From positions 1 to 8,826 of the forward strand of contig DHYQ01000014.1 of NCBI GenBank assembly GCA_002414205.1: DNA of 8,826 nt, given 5' to 3'. Both the position numbers and the translations under genes were made by a program. The notes beneath the pieces were generated by a model. It did no database searches. It was not told the origin of the DNA and saw nothing but the letters and a program-made list of their open reading frames with translations. The stretch is from Gallionellaceae bacterium UBA5126 (GTDB lineage Bacteria; Pseudomonadota; Gammaproteobacteria; Burkholderiales; Gallionellaceae). This document shows positions 1 through 6,473 of this stretch, piece by piece; position 1 is the stretch's first letter; every line of letters begins with the position of its first letter.

Positions 1-66
1 GGATGCGGCTGTCCTGCGTGCAGGTGTTGGTTTTCCGTCACTTTTCGCCAGGTTGGGCAAGCAGAG

Positions 67-95
67 TGGACGCGCCCGGTTTGTATCCCTAGAAT
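67..95 (+). promoter_or_regulatory. Candidate sigma70 promoter of the outer-membrane barrel gene
   Basis: A -35-like TGGACG (67-72) is separated by 17 nt from a -10-like TAGAAT (90-95). The -10 matches consensus at 5 of 6 positions and the -35 at 4 of 6. Transcription would start near 102, giving a leader of about 40 nt that holds the AGGAG ribosome binding site at 129-133. No gene is visible in 1-139. The call rests on motif inspection only. Confidence 0.45.
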
Positions 96-139
96 GCGCC
101 GACCTTTTGCAAGGTATCTGAAAATTTTAGGAGAAAAGC

Positions 140-661
140 ATGAAAAAATCCCTGTTTACCCTGGCCTTGACCGCACTGTGCGCCGCAACCCCTGTCATGG
201 CGGCTGAAACCTATGCAGTACTGGACTTGGGTCGTCATTCTTTGTCGAGCTGTGCCGGTTGCAACAACACAACCGCTGTGCGTGTTGGCGTGGGTTATCA
301 GTATTCCCCAAACTGGGCGTTTGAAACCAGCTATGCAGCGTTAGGCACTACGACCAGTGCCAACGGTATCAGCGGCAAGGCGCAAGCACTGCAAGTGGCC
401 GCCATTGGCCGTTTGCCCGTAGCAGATTCCTTCGCGGTAACGGGTAAGCTGGGGATCGCCGGTGCCATGCTGGATGTGACGGGCGGTGTGGGTAATACCA
501 ACATTAACGCCACCTTTGGTTTCGGTGCTGAATACACCCTGTCCAAGCAATTCACCGTGCGTGCGCAATACGAAAACCTGGGTCGCTTTGGCAATGCCAG
601 CAACACCACCGCCACCATGAAGGGCACTTTGTTGTCCGCCGGCATCGTTATGAACTTCTAA
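140..661 (+). CDS. OmpA-like outer-membrane beta-barrel protein, small porin type
   Basis: A 173-aa precursor that probably forms an eight-strand beta-barrel in the outer membrane. Residues 1-21 are a classical Sec signal peptide: MKK, then a hydrophobic core, ending TPVMA. The mature part alternates polar and hydrophobic residues as beta strands do and is rich in Gly, Ala, Thr and aromatics. It ends in MNF, the terminal Phe typical of substrates of the Bam machinery. No C-terminal OmpA peptidoglycan-binding domain follows, so this is barrel only. Two cysteines (C38 and C41, CAGC) lie early in the mature protein, probably in the first external loop, where a tight disulfide is possible. The start is supported by AGGAG at 129-133 with 6-nt spacing. 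The gene stands alone, with its own promoter candidate and a strong terminator. The ligand is unknown; an adhesion or envelope-stability role is as likely as transport. Confidence 0.82.
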   Translation: MKKSLFTLALTALCAATPVMAAETYAVLDLGRHSLSSCAGCNNTTAVRVGVGYQYSPNWAFETSYAALGTTTSANGISGKAQALQVAAIGRLPVADSFAVTGKLGIAGAMLDVTGGVGNTNINATFGFGAEYTLSKQFTVRAQYENLGRFGNASNTTATMKGTLLSAGIVMNF

Positions 662-708
662 TTTTCCAGCGGTAAGCCTTGTGGCTTGCCCGGAAAGTAG
701 CGCCGTCG

Positions 709-748
709 CAGGGTGTCTTGGTCGTGATGACCGACACCCTGTTTTTTT
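709..748 (+). terminator. Strong intrinsic terminator after the barrel gene
   Basis: CAGGGTGTC (709-717) pairs perfectly with GACACCCTG (733-741). The stem continues inside through GGTC (720-723) with GACC (729-732), leaving a TT bulge and a 5-nt loop. Seven T residues follow (742-748). A smaller hairpin, GGTAAGCC (671-678) with GGCTTGCC (683-690), lies just after the stop codon and may stabilise the mRNA 3' end. The terminator should separate the barrel gene from the next gene on the same strand. Confidence 0.9.
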
Positions 749-749
749 G

Positions 750-835
750 GGCTCACCGGCGGCGCGTGCCGCCGGGAGAGCCGGATCTGGGGGGGCATTG
801 CGCTGCGCTTGGCGTCTGGTCAGCATGCCGCCCCC
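750..835 (+). other. Structured GC-rich leader between terminator and next gene
   Basis: Two stable hairpins occupy this stretch. The first pairs CCGGCGGC (756-763) with GCCGCCGG (768-775) around a GCGT loop and is extended by GGCTC (750-754) with GAGCC (778-782). The second pairs a G-run ending GCAT (789-798) with ATGCCG plus five C (825-835), with one bulge. Neither is followed by a T-tract, so they are not typical intrinsic terminators. The GGAGG at 845-849 stays outside both. They could be an mRNA leader structure or a palindromic intergenic repeat. I saw no clear promoter here. Confidence 0.5.
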
Positions 836-854
836 GCACATGATGGAGGTCAGG

Positions 855-1394
855 ATGGATCACAGTTTCATGCAGCCGAGCATCAAAAAATATGTCAGTT
901 TGGCGCTGGTGAGCGTGGCCTTTTCATTTTTTGCCCTTTGGTGGACGGATGGGCGTGGCATCTTGTTGGTTGCCATGTTTTGGGGGGTGGTGTTTTTCAC
1001 ACCATTGGCGCTGGATTTTGTGCCGATATTGCTGAATCAACCGGCCACTCAGGTACTGCAAGCATTGCAGGGCAAACACTATGTGTTTGGGCGCACGCCG
1101 CTGCGCATTTATTACGCCGCCGGGGAGGTCTGGGTTGCCACGCAGGATTTATATCAGGCGCTGGAATTGCCGCTGGCACAGTCTGGCTTGGAGCGGCTGG
1201 TGGATGAGCAACGCTCGCGCTGCGTTCCCGGCACAAACGTGCAGGGTATCGCCGAAAGTCAGTTGCCGGGCTTCCTGCGCTATTCGCGTGCGCAGGAAAA
1301 AGACAAATTTCTGCTGTGGTTTCAACGTCAGGTGGCCTATCCCATTCATACCAAGGTTGCGCGCGGCCTGCCCATTGCTGAGCAGGTGGATTGA
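855..1394 (+). CDS. Two-helix membrane protein with a BRO-N-like C-terminal domain
   Basis: A 179-aa protein of unknown function. The ATG at 855 is chosen because GGAGG (845-849) lies 5 nt upstream; the frame stays open back to 681, but that part reads as low-complexity Arg/Ala/Gly and crosses the terminator. Residues 13-30 and 35-58 are hydrophobic and should form two membrane helices. Residues 75-168 resemble the BRO N-terminal domain of phage antirepressors: VFGRTPLRIYY, then EVWVATQDLYQAL, a central R/D/E-rich segment, IAESQLPGFLRYS, and a closing KFLLWFQRQVAYPIHTKV. In soluble relatives this domain binds DNA or acts in antirepression; here it would be tethered to the membrane. The resemblance is judged by eye. 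No phage genes lie nearby. The stop codon at 1392-1394 directly abuts the stop of the convergent pth. Confidence 0.7.
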   Translation: MDHSFMQPSIKKYVSLALVSVAFSFFALWWTDGRGILLVAMFWGVVFFTPLALDFVPILLNQPATQVLQALQGKHYVFGRTPLRIYYAAGEVWVATQDLYQALELPLAQSGLERLVDEQRSRCVPGTNVQGIAESQLPGFLRYSRAQEKDKFLLWFQRQVAYPIHTKVARGLPIAEQVD

Positions 1395-1973
1395 CTACTT
1401 GGCGCTGTGCAGCTTTAACATCGCCGCTTCCAGCTTGCCTTCCAGTATTTGCCCGGACACGCGCGCCGCGTTTTCCATAGCGATGTCCATGGCCGCACGC
1501 TCCTCGCGCCCCGGCGCATGCAGCACAAAATTCGCCACCTGCGCCTTGTCGCCGGGATGGCCTATCCCTAGCCGCAAGCGCCAGAAATCGCGGCTACCGA
1601 GATGGGCGATAATGTCGCGCAGGCCATTGTGCCCGCCATGCCCGCCGCCGGTTTTCAGCTTGGCCGTGCCGGGTGGCAAATCCAGCTCGTCATGCACCAC
1701 CAGCATCTGCCCCGGCAAAACCTTGTAAAACTGCGCCACTGCGCCCACCGCCTGACCGCTGCGGTTCATATACGTGGCCGGTTTTAGCAGCAACACCTCC
1801 TGCCCGTGTATCGTGCCGCGTGCCAGCAGCCCATGAAACTTCGGCTCGGTGCGAAAACTCAAGCCATGCGCCCGCGCCAGCGCCTCCACCCACCAAAACC
1901 CCACATTGTGCCGCGTGTCCTCATACTCCCGCCCCGGATTGCCCAAGCCCACCACCAAACGAATTGCTTCCAT
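1395..1973 (-). CDS. pth: Peptidyl-tRNA hydrolase
   Basis: Cytosolic enzyme that cleaves the ester bond between a peptide and tRNA on prematurely released peptidyl-tRNA, recycling the tRNA. It is 192 aa from the ATG at 1973, a normal length for bacterial Pth. Signatures, numbered from that ATG, are GLGNPG with N12, TRHNVG with the catalytic H22, KPATYMNRSG with N70, HDELDLPPG with D95, and GGGHGGHNGL with N116. These match E. coli N10, H20, N68, D93 and N114. A TTG at 1979 would add two residues, but the GGGAG (1980-1984) sits 6 nt before the ATG, so I prefer the ATG. The frequent partner genes rplY and ychF are not next to it here; the upstream neighbour is the tRNA-rpoD unit. It is convergent with the membrane gene at 855-1394, with no base between the two stop codons and no terminator visible there. 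Confidence 0.97.
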   Translation of the reverse strand: MEAIRLVVGLGNPGREYEDTRHNVGFWWVEALARAHGLSFRTEPKFHGLLARGTIHGQEVLLLKPATYMNRSGQAVGAVAQFYKVLPGQMLVVHDELDLPPGTAKLKTGGGHGGHNGLRDIIAHLGSRDFWRLRLGIGHPGDKAQVANFVLHAPGREERAAMDIAMENAARVSGQILEGKLEAAMLKLHSAK

Positions 1974-2002
1974 CCTCAACTCCCGCGCAAAAAACGGCGC
2001 GC

Positions 2003-2031
2003 AGCATAAGCCAGCCGGGCGGCGGGTGCAA
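2003..2031 (-). promoter_or_regulatory. Candidate promoter of pth
   Basis: On the minus strand, TTGCAC (2031-2026) is followed after 17 nt by TATGCT (2008-2003). The start of transcription would fall near 1996, giving a short leader of about 25 nt before the ATG at 1973. It lies downstream of the terminator of the rpoD-tRNA unit, which fits pth having its own promoter. Both hexamers are imperfect. Confidence 0.4.
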
Positions 2032-2064
2032 TGCTTGTCCGTGTTGCCAGGTCAATCGGGCATG

Positions 2065-2094
2065 AAAAAAGCCAACCGTAAACGGCTGGCTTTT
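2065..2094 (-). terminator. Intrinsic terminator of the rpoD-tRNA transcript
   Basis: Reading the minus strand, GCCAGCCG (2090-2083), loop TTTA and CGGTTGGC (2078-2071) form an 8-bp stem with one G-U pair, followed by six T (2070-2065). It sits about 17 nt beyond the tRNA 3' end, so it should end the rpoD-tRNA transcript before pth. Four T also follow the stem on the plus strand, so weak bidirectional function is possible, although no plus-strand gene needs it. Confidence 0.88.
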
Positions 2095-2110
2095 GTTCGT
2101 TGCAAGTATT

Positions 2111-2189
<79 letters not shown>

Positions 2190-2195
2190 GTGGTG

Positions 2196-4148
2196 CTAGT
2201 TGTTGTTTTCGCTGTCGAGGAAGCTGCGCAGGCGCTCGGAGCGGGAAGGGTGACGCAGTTTGCGCAGGGCTTTGGCTTCGATTTGACGAATCCGTTCACG
2301 GGTCACGTCAAATTGCTTGCCGACTTCTTCCAGCGTGTGGTCGGTGTTCATTTCGATGCCGAAACGCATGCGCAGCACTTTGGCTTCGCGTTGGGTCAGG
2401 CTGTCCAGAATGTCCTTGGTGGCGTTGCGCAGGCTTTCATACACTGCCGCATCGACCGGCGCGGTGGTGTTGATGTCTTCGATGAAATCGCCCAAATGGC
2501 TGTCGTCGTCATCGCCCACCGGGGTTTCCATGGAAATCGGCTCTTTGGCGATTTTGAGAATTTTGTGAATCTTGTCCTCGGACATTTCCATCTTTTCGGC
2601 CAGAGTGGCGGCATCCGGCTCCAGCCCGGTTTCCTGCAAAATCTGCCGGCTGATACGATTCATCTTGTTGATGGTTTCGATCATGTGCACCGGAATGCGG
2701 ATGGTGCGTGCCTGGTCGGCGATGCTGCGGGTAATCGCCTGGCGAATCCACCAAGTGGCGTAGGTGGAAAACTTGTAACCGCGACGGTATTCAAATTTGT
2801 CCACCGCCTTCATCAGACCGATGTTGCCTTCCTGAATCAAATCCAGGAATTGCAGGCCGCGATTGGTATATTTCTTGGCGATGGAAATCACCAGACGCAG
2901 GTTAGCCTCGATCATGTCGCGCTTGGCGCGGCGTGCCTTGGCTTCGCCGTTGGTCATCTTTTTGTTGATTTCCTTCAGTTCCTGCACCGGGATGCCGACG
3001 CGGGCCTGCAAGTCCAGCAAATGTTGCTGATGTTCCTTGATGGCGTATTCAAAACGCGCCAGCGCCTCGTTGTAGGGATTGCTGTTTTGCAATTCCTGCG
3101 CCACCCATTGCAGGTTGACTTCATTGCCGGGGAAGGCCTTGATGAAATGCGGGCGCGGCATGCGTACCTTGTTGACGCACAAATCCTGAATCTGGCGCTC
3201 GGAGCGACGCACGTCTTCCACCAGCGCACGCATGGTGTCGCACAGGGCATCCACTTGTTTGGCGGAGAAGCGGAAATTCATCAGCTCTTCCGAGATGGCG
3301 AGCTGGTATTTGTCGAATTGCTTGCTGCGATAGCCGTGCTTTTCTTGCGCTTTCAGCATTTTGCCGAATAGCTCTTCAATGACGGCAAAGCGTTCCAGTG
3401 CATCGGTGCGCAGCTTGAGCAGGTCGGCAGAAGTGGCGCCGCTGCCGCCATCTTCGTCATCTTCTTCCACGGTCGCGCCGTCGGTGTGCTCTTCGTCCTC
3501 GCCGTCAGCGTCATCATCGTCGCTGAGTACCGGCTGATCTTCGTCGCTATCGACAAATCCATCGACCAGTTCGTCCACGCGCAATTCGTTGGCTTCCACC
3601 TTTTTGGCCAGCGCCAGGATGTCTTCGATGGTGGCCGGGCAGGCGGAGATGGCCTGAATCATGTGCTTCAGGCCATCTTCGATGCGCTTGGCAATCTCGA
3701 TTTCCTTTTCGCGGGTCAACAGATCGACCGTGCCCATTTCACGCATGTACATCCGCACGGGGTCGGTGGTGCGACCGAAGTCCGAATCGACGGTAGATAG
3801 CGCCGCTTCGGCCTCTTCTGCCGCATCTTCGTCAGCCACGGCAGGCGTGGCATCGCTCATGATGATGGTTTCGATGTCCGGGGCGGTGTCATACACCTTG
3901 ATGCCCATGTCATTGATCATGCTGACCACGCCTTCGATTTGCTCGACTTCGAGCATATCCGGCAAATGGTCATTGATTTCTGCGTAGGTCAGGTAGCCGC
4001 GTTCCTTGCCCAGGATAATCAGGGCCTTGAGACGAGTGCGTCGGGCTTCCAGATCCTGCGGAGTGTCTGCGGGGACAGCATCCACAGGGGCTGCCGCGAG
4101 TTTGTCCTGTTGTTTCTTCTTATTCTCTTTGTCTTTTGGTAAAGCCAT
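2196..4148 (-). CDS. rpoD: RNA polymerase primary sigma factor RpoD (sigma70)
   Basis: Housekeeping sigma factor that directs RNA polymerase to -10/-35 promoters. It is 650 aa from the ATG at 4148; the frame is open to a TTG at 4187, but [12 protein letters not shown] is the natural N-terminus. No good Shine-Dalgarno is seen. Domains in order: region 1.1 (about 38-95, [16 protein letters not shown]), region 1.2 (about 129-160, [11 protein letters not shown]), a non-conserved region with a very acidic stretch at about 198-234, region 2 (about 403-486, including [20 protein letters not shown] and the -10-binding [14 protein letters not shown]), region 3, and region 4 with the -35-binding helix-turn-helix (about 605-634, [20 protein letters not shown]). 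It is complete and intact. The usual upstream partners dnaG and rpsU are absent; the gene is instead divergent from lptM-lysA and is followed after 6 nt by tRNA-Ile2. Confidence 0.98.
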   Translation of the reverse strand: MALPKDKENKKKQQDKLAAAPVDAVPADTPQDLEARRTRLKALIILGKERGYLTYAEINDHLPDMLEVEQIEGVVSMINDMGIKVYDTAPDIETIIMSDATPAVADEDAAEEAEAALSTVDSDFGRTTDPVRMYMREMGTVDLLTREKEIEIAKRIEDGLKHMIQAISACPATIEDILALAKKVEANELRVDELVDGFVDSDEDQPVLSDDDDADGEDEEHTDGATVEEDDEDGGSGATSADLLKLRTDALERFAVIEELFGKMLKAQEKHGYRSKQFDKYQLAISEELMNFRFSAKQVDALCDTMRALVEDVRRSERQIQDLCVNKVRMPRPHFIKAFPGNEVNLQWVAQELQNSNPYNEALARFEYAIKEHQQHLLDLQARVGIPVQELKEINKKMTNGEAKARRAKRDMIEANLRLVISIAKKYTNRGLQFLDLIQEGNIGLMKAVDKFEYRRGYKFSTYATWWIRQAITRSIADQARTIRIPVHMIETINKMNRISRQILQETGLEPDAATLAEKMEMSEDKIHKILKIAKEPISMETPVGDDDDSHLGDFIEDINTTAPVDAAVYESLRNATKDILDSLTQREAKVLRMRFGIEMNTDHTLEEVGKQFDVTRERIRQIEAKALRKLRHPSRSERLRSFLDSENNN

Positions 4149-4210
4149 CTTGATCTGAGTTCCAATTAACACGCCGGGAACGGGCAAGCCCGCCGATGAA
4201 AAAGCCGCGC

Positions 4211-4241
4211 ATTATAGCCGATTTACGCCAGACTTTTTCAA
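4211..4241 (-). promoter_or_regulatory. Candidate rpoD promoter
   Basis: On the minus strand, TTGAAA (4241-4236) precedes a perfect TATAAT (4216-4211) by 19 nt. The -35 matches consensus at 4 of 6 positions and the spacer is longer than the ideal 17. Transcription would start near 4204 and give a leader of about 55 nt, which contains a small hairpin (4181-4192, CGGGC/GCCCG). If real, RpoD would help transcribe its own gene. Confidence 0.6.
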
Positions 4242-4262
4242 TTAAAAATGAATTTTGGCAGC

Positions 4263-4268
4263 TATAAT
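4263..4268 (+). promoter_or_regulatory. -10 element of the lptM-lysA promoter
   Basis: A perfect TATAAT lies 28 nt before the lptM start codon. No good -35 is found at normal spacing; the region upstream (4232-4258) is very AT-rich, which could act as an UP-like element. It faces away from the rpoD -10 at 4211-4216, so both promoters share one short intergenic stretch and could be co-regulated. Confidence 0.5.
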
Positions 4269-4296
4269 CGCCTCCATTTTTCGGACGGAGGTTGTC

Positions 4297-4404
4297 ATGC
4301 GCTGGGTCGTTGTTGTCATTGCCATGTTGAGTTTGCTGGGCTGCGGACACAAAGGGCAGCTCTACCTGCCGACCAATCAGTTCCAATCTACCCTTTTCAA
4401 GTGA
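4297..4404 (+). CDS. lptM: Small lipoprotein LptM (YifL family)
   Basis: A 35-aa lipoprotein precursor, short enough to be missed by many gene callers. A hydrophobic signal (MRWVVVVIAMLSLLG) ends in the lipobox LLGC at residues 13-16, so Cys16 would be lipidated after cleavage by signal peptidase II. The mature part begins CGHKGQLYLP, the hallmark of the LptM domain (GCG-x-KG-x-LY-x-P). In E. coli LptM binds the LptD-LptE translocon in the outer membrane and promotes correct LptD disulfide formation. The start is supported by GGAGG (4287-4291) with 5-nt spacing. The stop lies 4 nt before lysA, a common pairing in proteobacteria. This is a short form: few residues follow the conserved motif. 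Confidence 0.9.
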   Translation: MRWVVVVIAMLSLLGCGHKGQLYLPTNQFQSTLFK

Positions 4405-4408
4405 TCCC

Positions 4409-5656
4409 ATGAGCGAATTTTTTAGCTTTAAAAACAAGGTTCTGCATGCAGAACAAGTGCCGATGACCACCGTTGCCGCCCAGTTCGGCACGCCAACCTA
4501 TGTCTATTCCCGCGCCGCCTTGACCAGCGGTTTCCAGCAATTCAGCGACGCCTTGCAAGGCTGCGAGCATCTGGTGTGCTATGCGGTGAAGGCCAATAGC
4601 AATCTGGCGATTCTGAATGTGTTCGCCCGCCTGGGGGCAGGTTTTGACATTGTGTCCGGCGGTGAATTGCAGCGCGTATTGGCGGCGGGTGGCGATCCCG
4701 GCAAGGTGGTGTTTTCCGGTGTCGGCAAGACCGAAGCGGAAATGGCGCTGGCACTGGAGGCGGGCATTTTGTGCTTCAACGTGGAATCGGCAGCAGAGTT
4801 GCTGCGCCTGAATGACGTGGCCGGACGCTTGGGCAAGGTTGCGCCAATTAGCCTGCGCGTCAATCCCGACGTGGATGCCAAAACGCATCCCTATATTTCC
4901 ACCGGCCTGAAGCAAAACAAGTTCGGCGTAGCCTACACCGACGCGCTGGCGCTGTACCGCCAAGCCGCCGCGCTGCCCAACTTGCGCATCACCGGCATGG
5001 ATTGCCACATCGGCTCGCAACTGACCGACACCAGCCCCTTTATCGCCGCGATTGAAAAAATCCTGCTGCTGGTGGATGCGCTGGCGGCGGAAGGCATTGA
5101 GTTGGAACATCTGGATTTCGGCGGTGGGCTGGGCATTTGCTACGACGACGAAACCCCGCCCGCGATTGCCGATTACATCGCCGCCGTGCGCAATGCGCTG
5201 CAAGGCCGGGCGCACAAGCTGGTGCTGGAGCCGGGCCGCGTGCTGGTGGGCAATGCAGGTGTGTTGCTAACTCAGGTGGAATACCTCAAGCCCGGCGAAG
5301 AAAAGCACTTCGCCATCGTCGATGCTGCCATGAACGACCTGATGCGCCCGGCCATGTACGAGGCCTATCACTGCATCAGCGCCGTGGTGCAGCAAGACTT
5401 GCCCGCCGAGGTGTATGACGTGGTTGGCCCGATTTGCGAAACAGGCGATTTTCTCGGTCACGCCCGCAAACTGGCCATTGCCCCGCATTCCCTGCTGGCC
5501 GTGCATTCCGCCGGAGCCTACGGCATGAGCATGAGCTCCAACTACAACACCCGCCCCCGCGCCGCCGAAGTCATGGTGGATGGCAACCAGGTACATTTGG
5601 TACGCCAGCGCGAAACCGTGCCGCAACTGTGGGCCGGGGAGGAGGTACTGCCATAA
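4409..5656 (+). CDS. lysA: Diaminopimelate decarboxylase
   Basis: Pyridoxal-phosphate enzyme of the cytosol that decarboxylates meso-diaminopimelate to L-lysine, the last step of lysine synthesis. It is 415 aa, the usual length, with fold-type III architecture. The PLP lysine is K61 in YAVKAN; HIGSQ is at 200-204, the phosphate-binding GGGLG at 238-242 and EPGR at 274-277. The C-terminal beta domain carries DAAMNDLMRP (305-314), CETGD with the active-site Cys343, and AGAYGMSMSSNYN (368-380). All catalytic signatures are present. There is no Shine-Dalgarno before the ATG, so translation is probably coupled to lptM, which ends 4 nt upstream. The stop TAA overlaps the ATG of the next gene by one base. 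No lysine riboswitch is visible in the short leader. Confidence 0.98.
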   Translation: MSEFFSFKNKVLHAEQVPMTTVAAQFGTPTYVYSRAALTSGFQQFSDALQGCEHLVCYAVKANSNLAILNVFARLGAGFDIVSGGELQRVLAAGGDPGKVVFSGVGKTEAEMALALEAGILCFNVESAAELLRLNDVAGRLGKVAPISLRVNPDVDAKTHPYISTGLKQNKFGVAYTDALALYRQAAALPNLRITGMDCHIGSQLTDTSPFIAAIEKILLLVDALAAEGIELEHLDFGGGLGICYDDETPPAIADYIAAVRNALQGRAHKLVLEPGRVLVGNAGVLLTQVEYLKPGEEKHFAIVDAAMNDLMRPAMYEAYHCISAVVQQDLPAEVYDVVGPICETGDFLGHARKLAIAPHSLLAVHSAGAYGMSMSSNYNTRPRAAEVMVDGNQVHLVRQRETVPQLWAGEEVLP

Positions 5657-6255
5657 TGGACTTCCCCAATCGCGTCCTGACCAGCCTGCCCACCTTTAAC
5701 GGCGAGCATTATGTGCATCGCACCCCGCTGTGGTTGATTCGCACCATGCGCAGCCTGTTTGCACTGGGCGGGGCATTCTTGCTGTGGCAGGTGCTGCGTG
5801 GCAACGATCCGCTGCTGGTGCGGGGGTTTATGGTGTTGCTGGCAGCCGGTTTTTGGCTGTTTGCGTTTGCGCGTCAAATATGGGAAAAGGTGGTGCGTTT
5901 TGTCGCCGACCGGCAGGGCATTTATTTTCCCAGCAACGACTTGGTGGTCAGTGTGCTGGGGCGGCCTCAGGTGCATCAATGGCTGTTTGTGCCCTGGTGC
6001 AACATTCGCAATCTACGGTTGGCATACAGCATTGATAATGATGGCGATCGCGGCCTGAGCATCGTGTTTGACGTGCAGTTGGCGGACACACAGGAAGTGG
6101 ATTTCTTCCGCCATGTGGCCCACCCGGAAGGACAAGTGTATGCCAGCGATGGTGCCCGCAGCCTGGCTTACCGTGACAATCCGCCCGCACCCAAAGACAC
6201 CCTGGCCCGCTTGCAAGCCTTGGAACCTATTCAAAGACTGACGACTGTGGCCTGA
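5656..6255 (+). CDS. Two-helix membrane protein with a beta-rich, PH-like domain
   Basis: A 199-aa protein not assigned to a characterised family. Two hydrophobic segments at about 33-48 and 54-73 form a hairpin in the membrane, with a short hydrophilic N-terminus. The rest (about 78-150) alternates in beta fashion: VRFVADRQGIYFPSND, then WLFVPWCNIRNLRL and GLSIVFDV. The order 'GI-F ... PW-NI' resembles bacterial PH-like domains attached to paired helices; this is a pattern judged by eye. The tail (175-199) is probably helical. The ATG at 5656 overlaps the lysA stop (TAATG), and GGAGG at 5641-5645 is 10 nt upstream, so translation is probably coupled to lysA. Being co-transcribed does not by itself imply a role in lysine synthesis. 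An upstream extension of the frame inside lysA is a shadow. Confidence 0.75.
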   Translation: MDFPNRVLTSLPTFNGEHYVHRTPLWLIRTMRSLFALGGAFLLWQVLRGNDPLLVRGFMVLLAAGFWLFAFARQIWEKVVRFVADRQGIYFPSNDLVVSVLGRPQVHQWLFVPWCNIRNLRLAYSIDNDGDRGLSIVFDVQLADTQEVDFFRHVAHPEGQVYASDGARSLAYRDNPPAPKDTLARLQALEPIQRLTTVA

Positions 6256-6382
6256 TTCTCATCCAGTGGCAGTTGCGCTATAACCTATTGAACATTAAAA
6301 ATTTTATGACTTCAAAGTATGGTTTCATGTCCGGCGAGACTTGCCGGGTCGGGCATTCGGCTAACGTGAATTTGGCTGTTTG

Positions 6383-6458
6383 GGCGGGTTGGGGGGAAGC
6401 ACGAACCCCAGCATTGGGGATACTCTGCCGGGGTTCATTTTATTTCCCCCAACCTGCC
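6383..6458. repeat. Long imperfect palindrome (76-nt hairpin) before the VTT gene
   Basis: This lies in the 218-nt gap 6256-6473, where I see no gene. The arms 6383-6398 and 6443-6458 pair over 16 continuous positions with two G-U pairs. Inside them GAACCCC (6403-6409) pairs with GGGGTTC (6430-6436), and CCCCA (6406-6410) could instead pair with TGGGG (6415-6419). No T-tract follows, so it is not a standard terminator. It ends 15 nt before the next start codon. It may be an intergenic repeat element or a structured 5' leader. The left part of the gap (6281-6325) is AT-rich but gives no convincing promoter, and a smaller hairpin pairs CCGGC (6331-6335) with GCCGG (6343-6347). Confidence 0.7.
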
Positions 6459-6473
6459 GGGCTGCCCTGACAA

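Noticed and set aside
681..854. N-terminal extension of the membrane gene to 681
   Set aside because: It would cross the terminator and the leader hairpins and reads as Arg/Ala/Gly-rich filler, whereas ATG 855 has an ideal GGAGG.
2190..3371. Long plus-strand open frame of 393 codons
   Set aside because: It lies entirely antisense to rpoD, which has complete sigma70 regions; the frame is a by-product of rpoD codon use.
4269..4296. Lysine riboswitch before lptM-lysA
   Set aside because: The leader from the TATAAT to the lptM start is only about 20 nt, far too short for an L-box.
4397..5215. Long minus-strand open frame antisense to lysA
   Set aside because: lysA is unambiguous with all PLP motifs; the antisense product is low-complexity Gln/Arg/Gly-rich and matches no family.
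5434..5655. Upstream extension of the 5656 gene inside lysA
   Set aside because: It is a shadow frame of lysA with Arg/Pro-rich composition; the ATG overlapping the lysA stop is the natural start.
6273..6470. Short plus-strand frame in the gap before the VTT gene
   Set aside because: It starts at a TTG without a Shine-Dalgarno and its second half is the translated palindrome; no recognisable protein.
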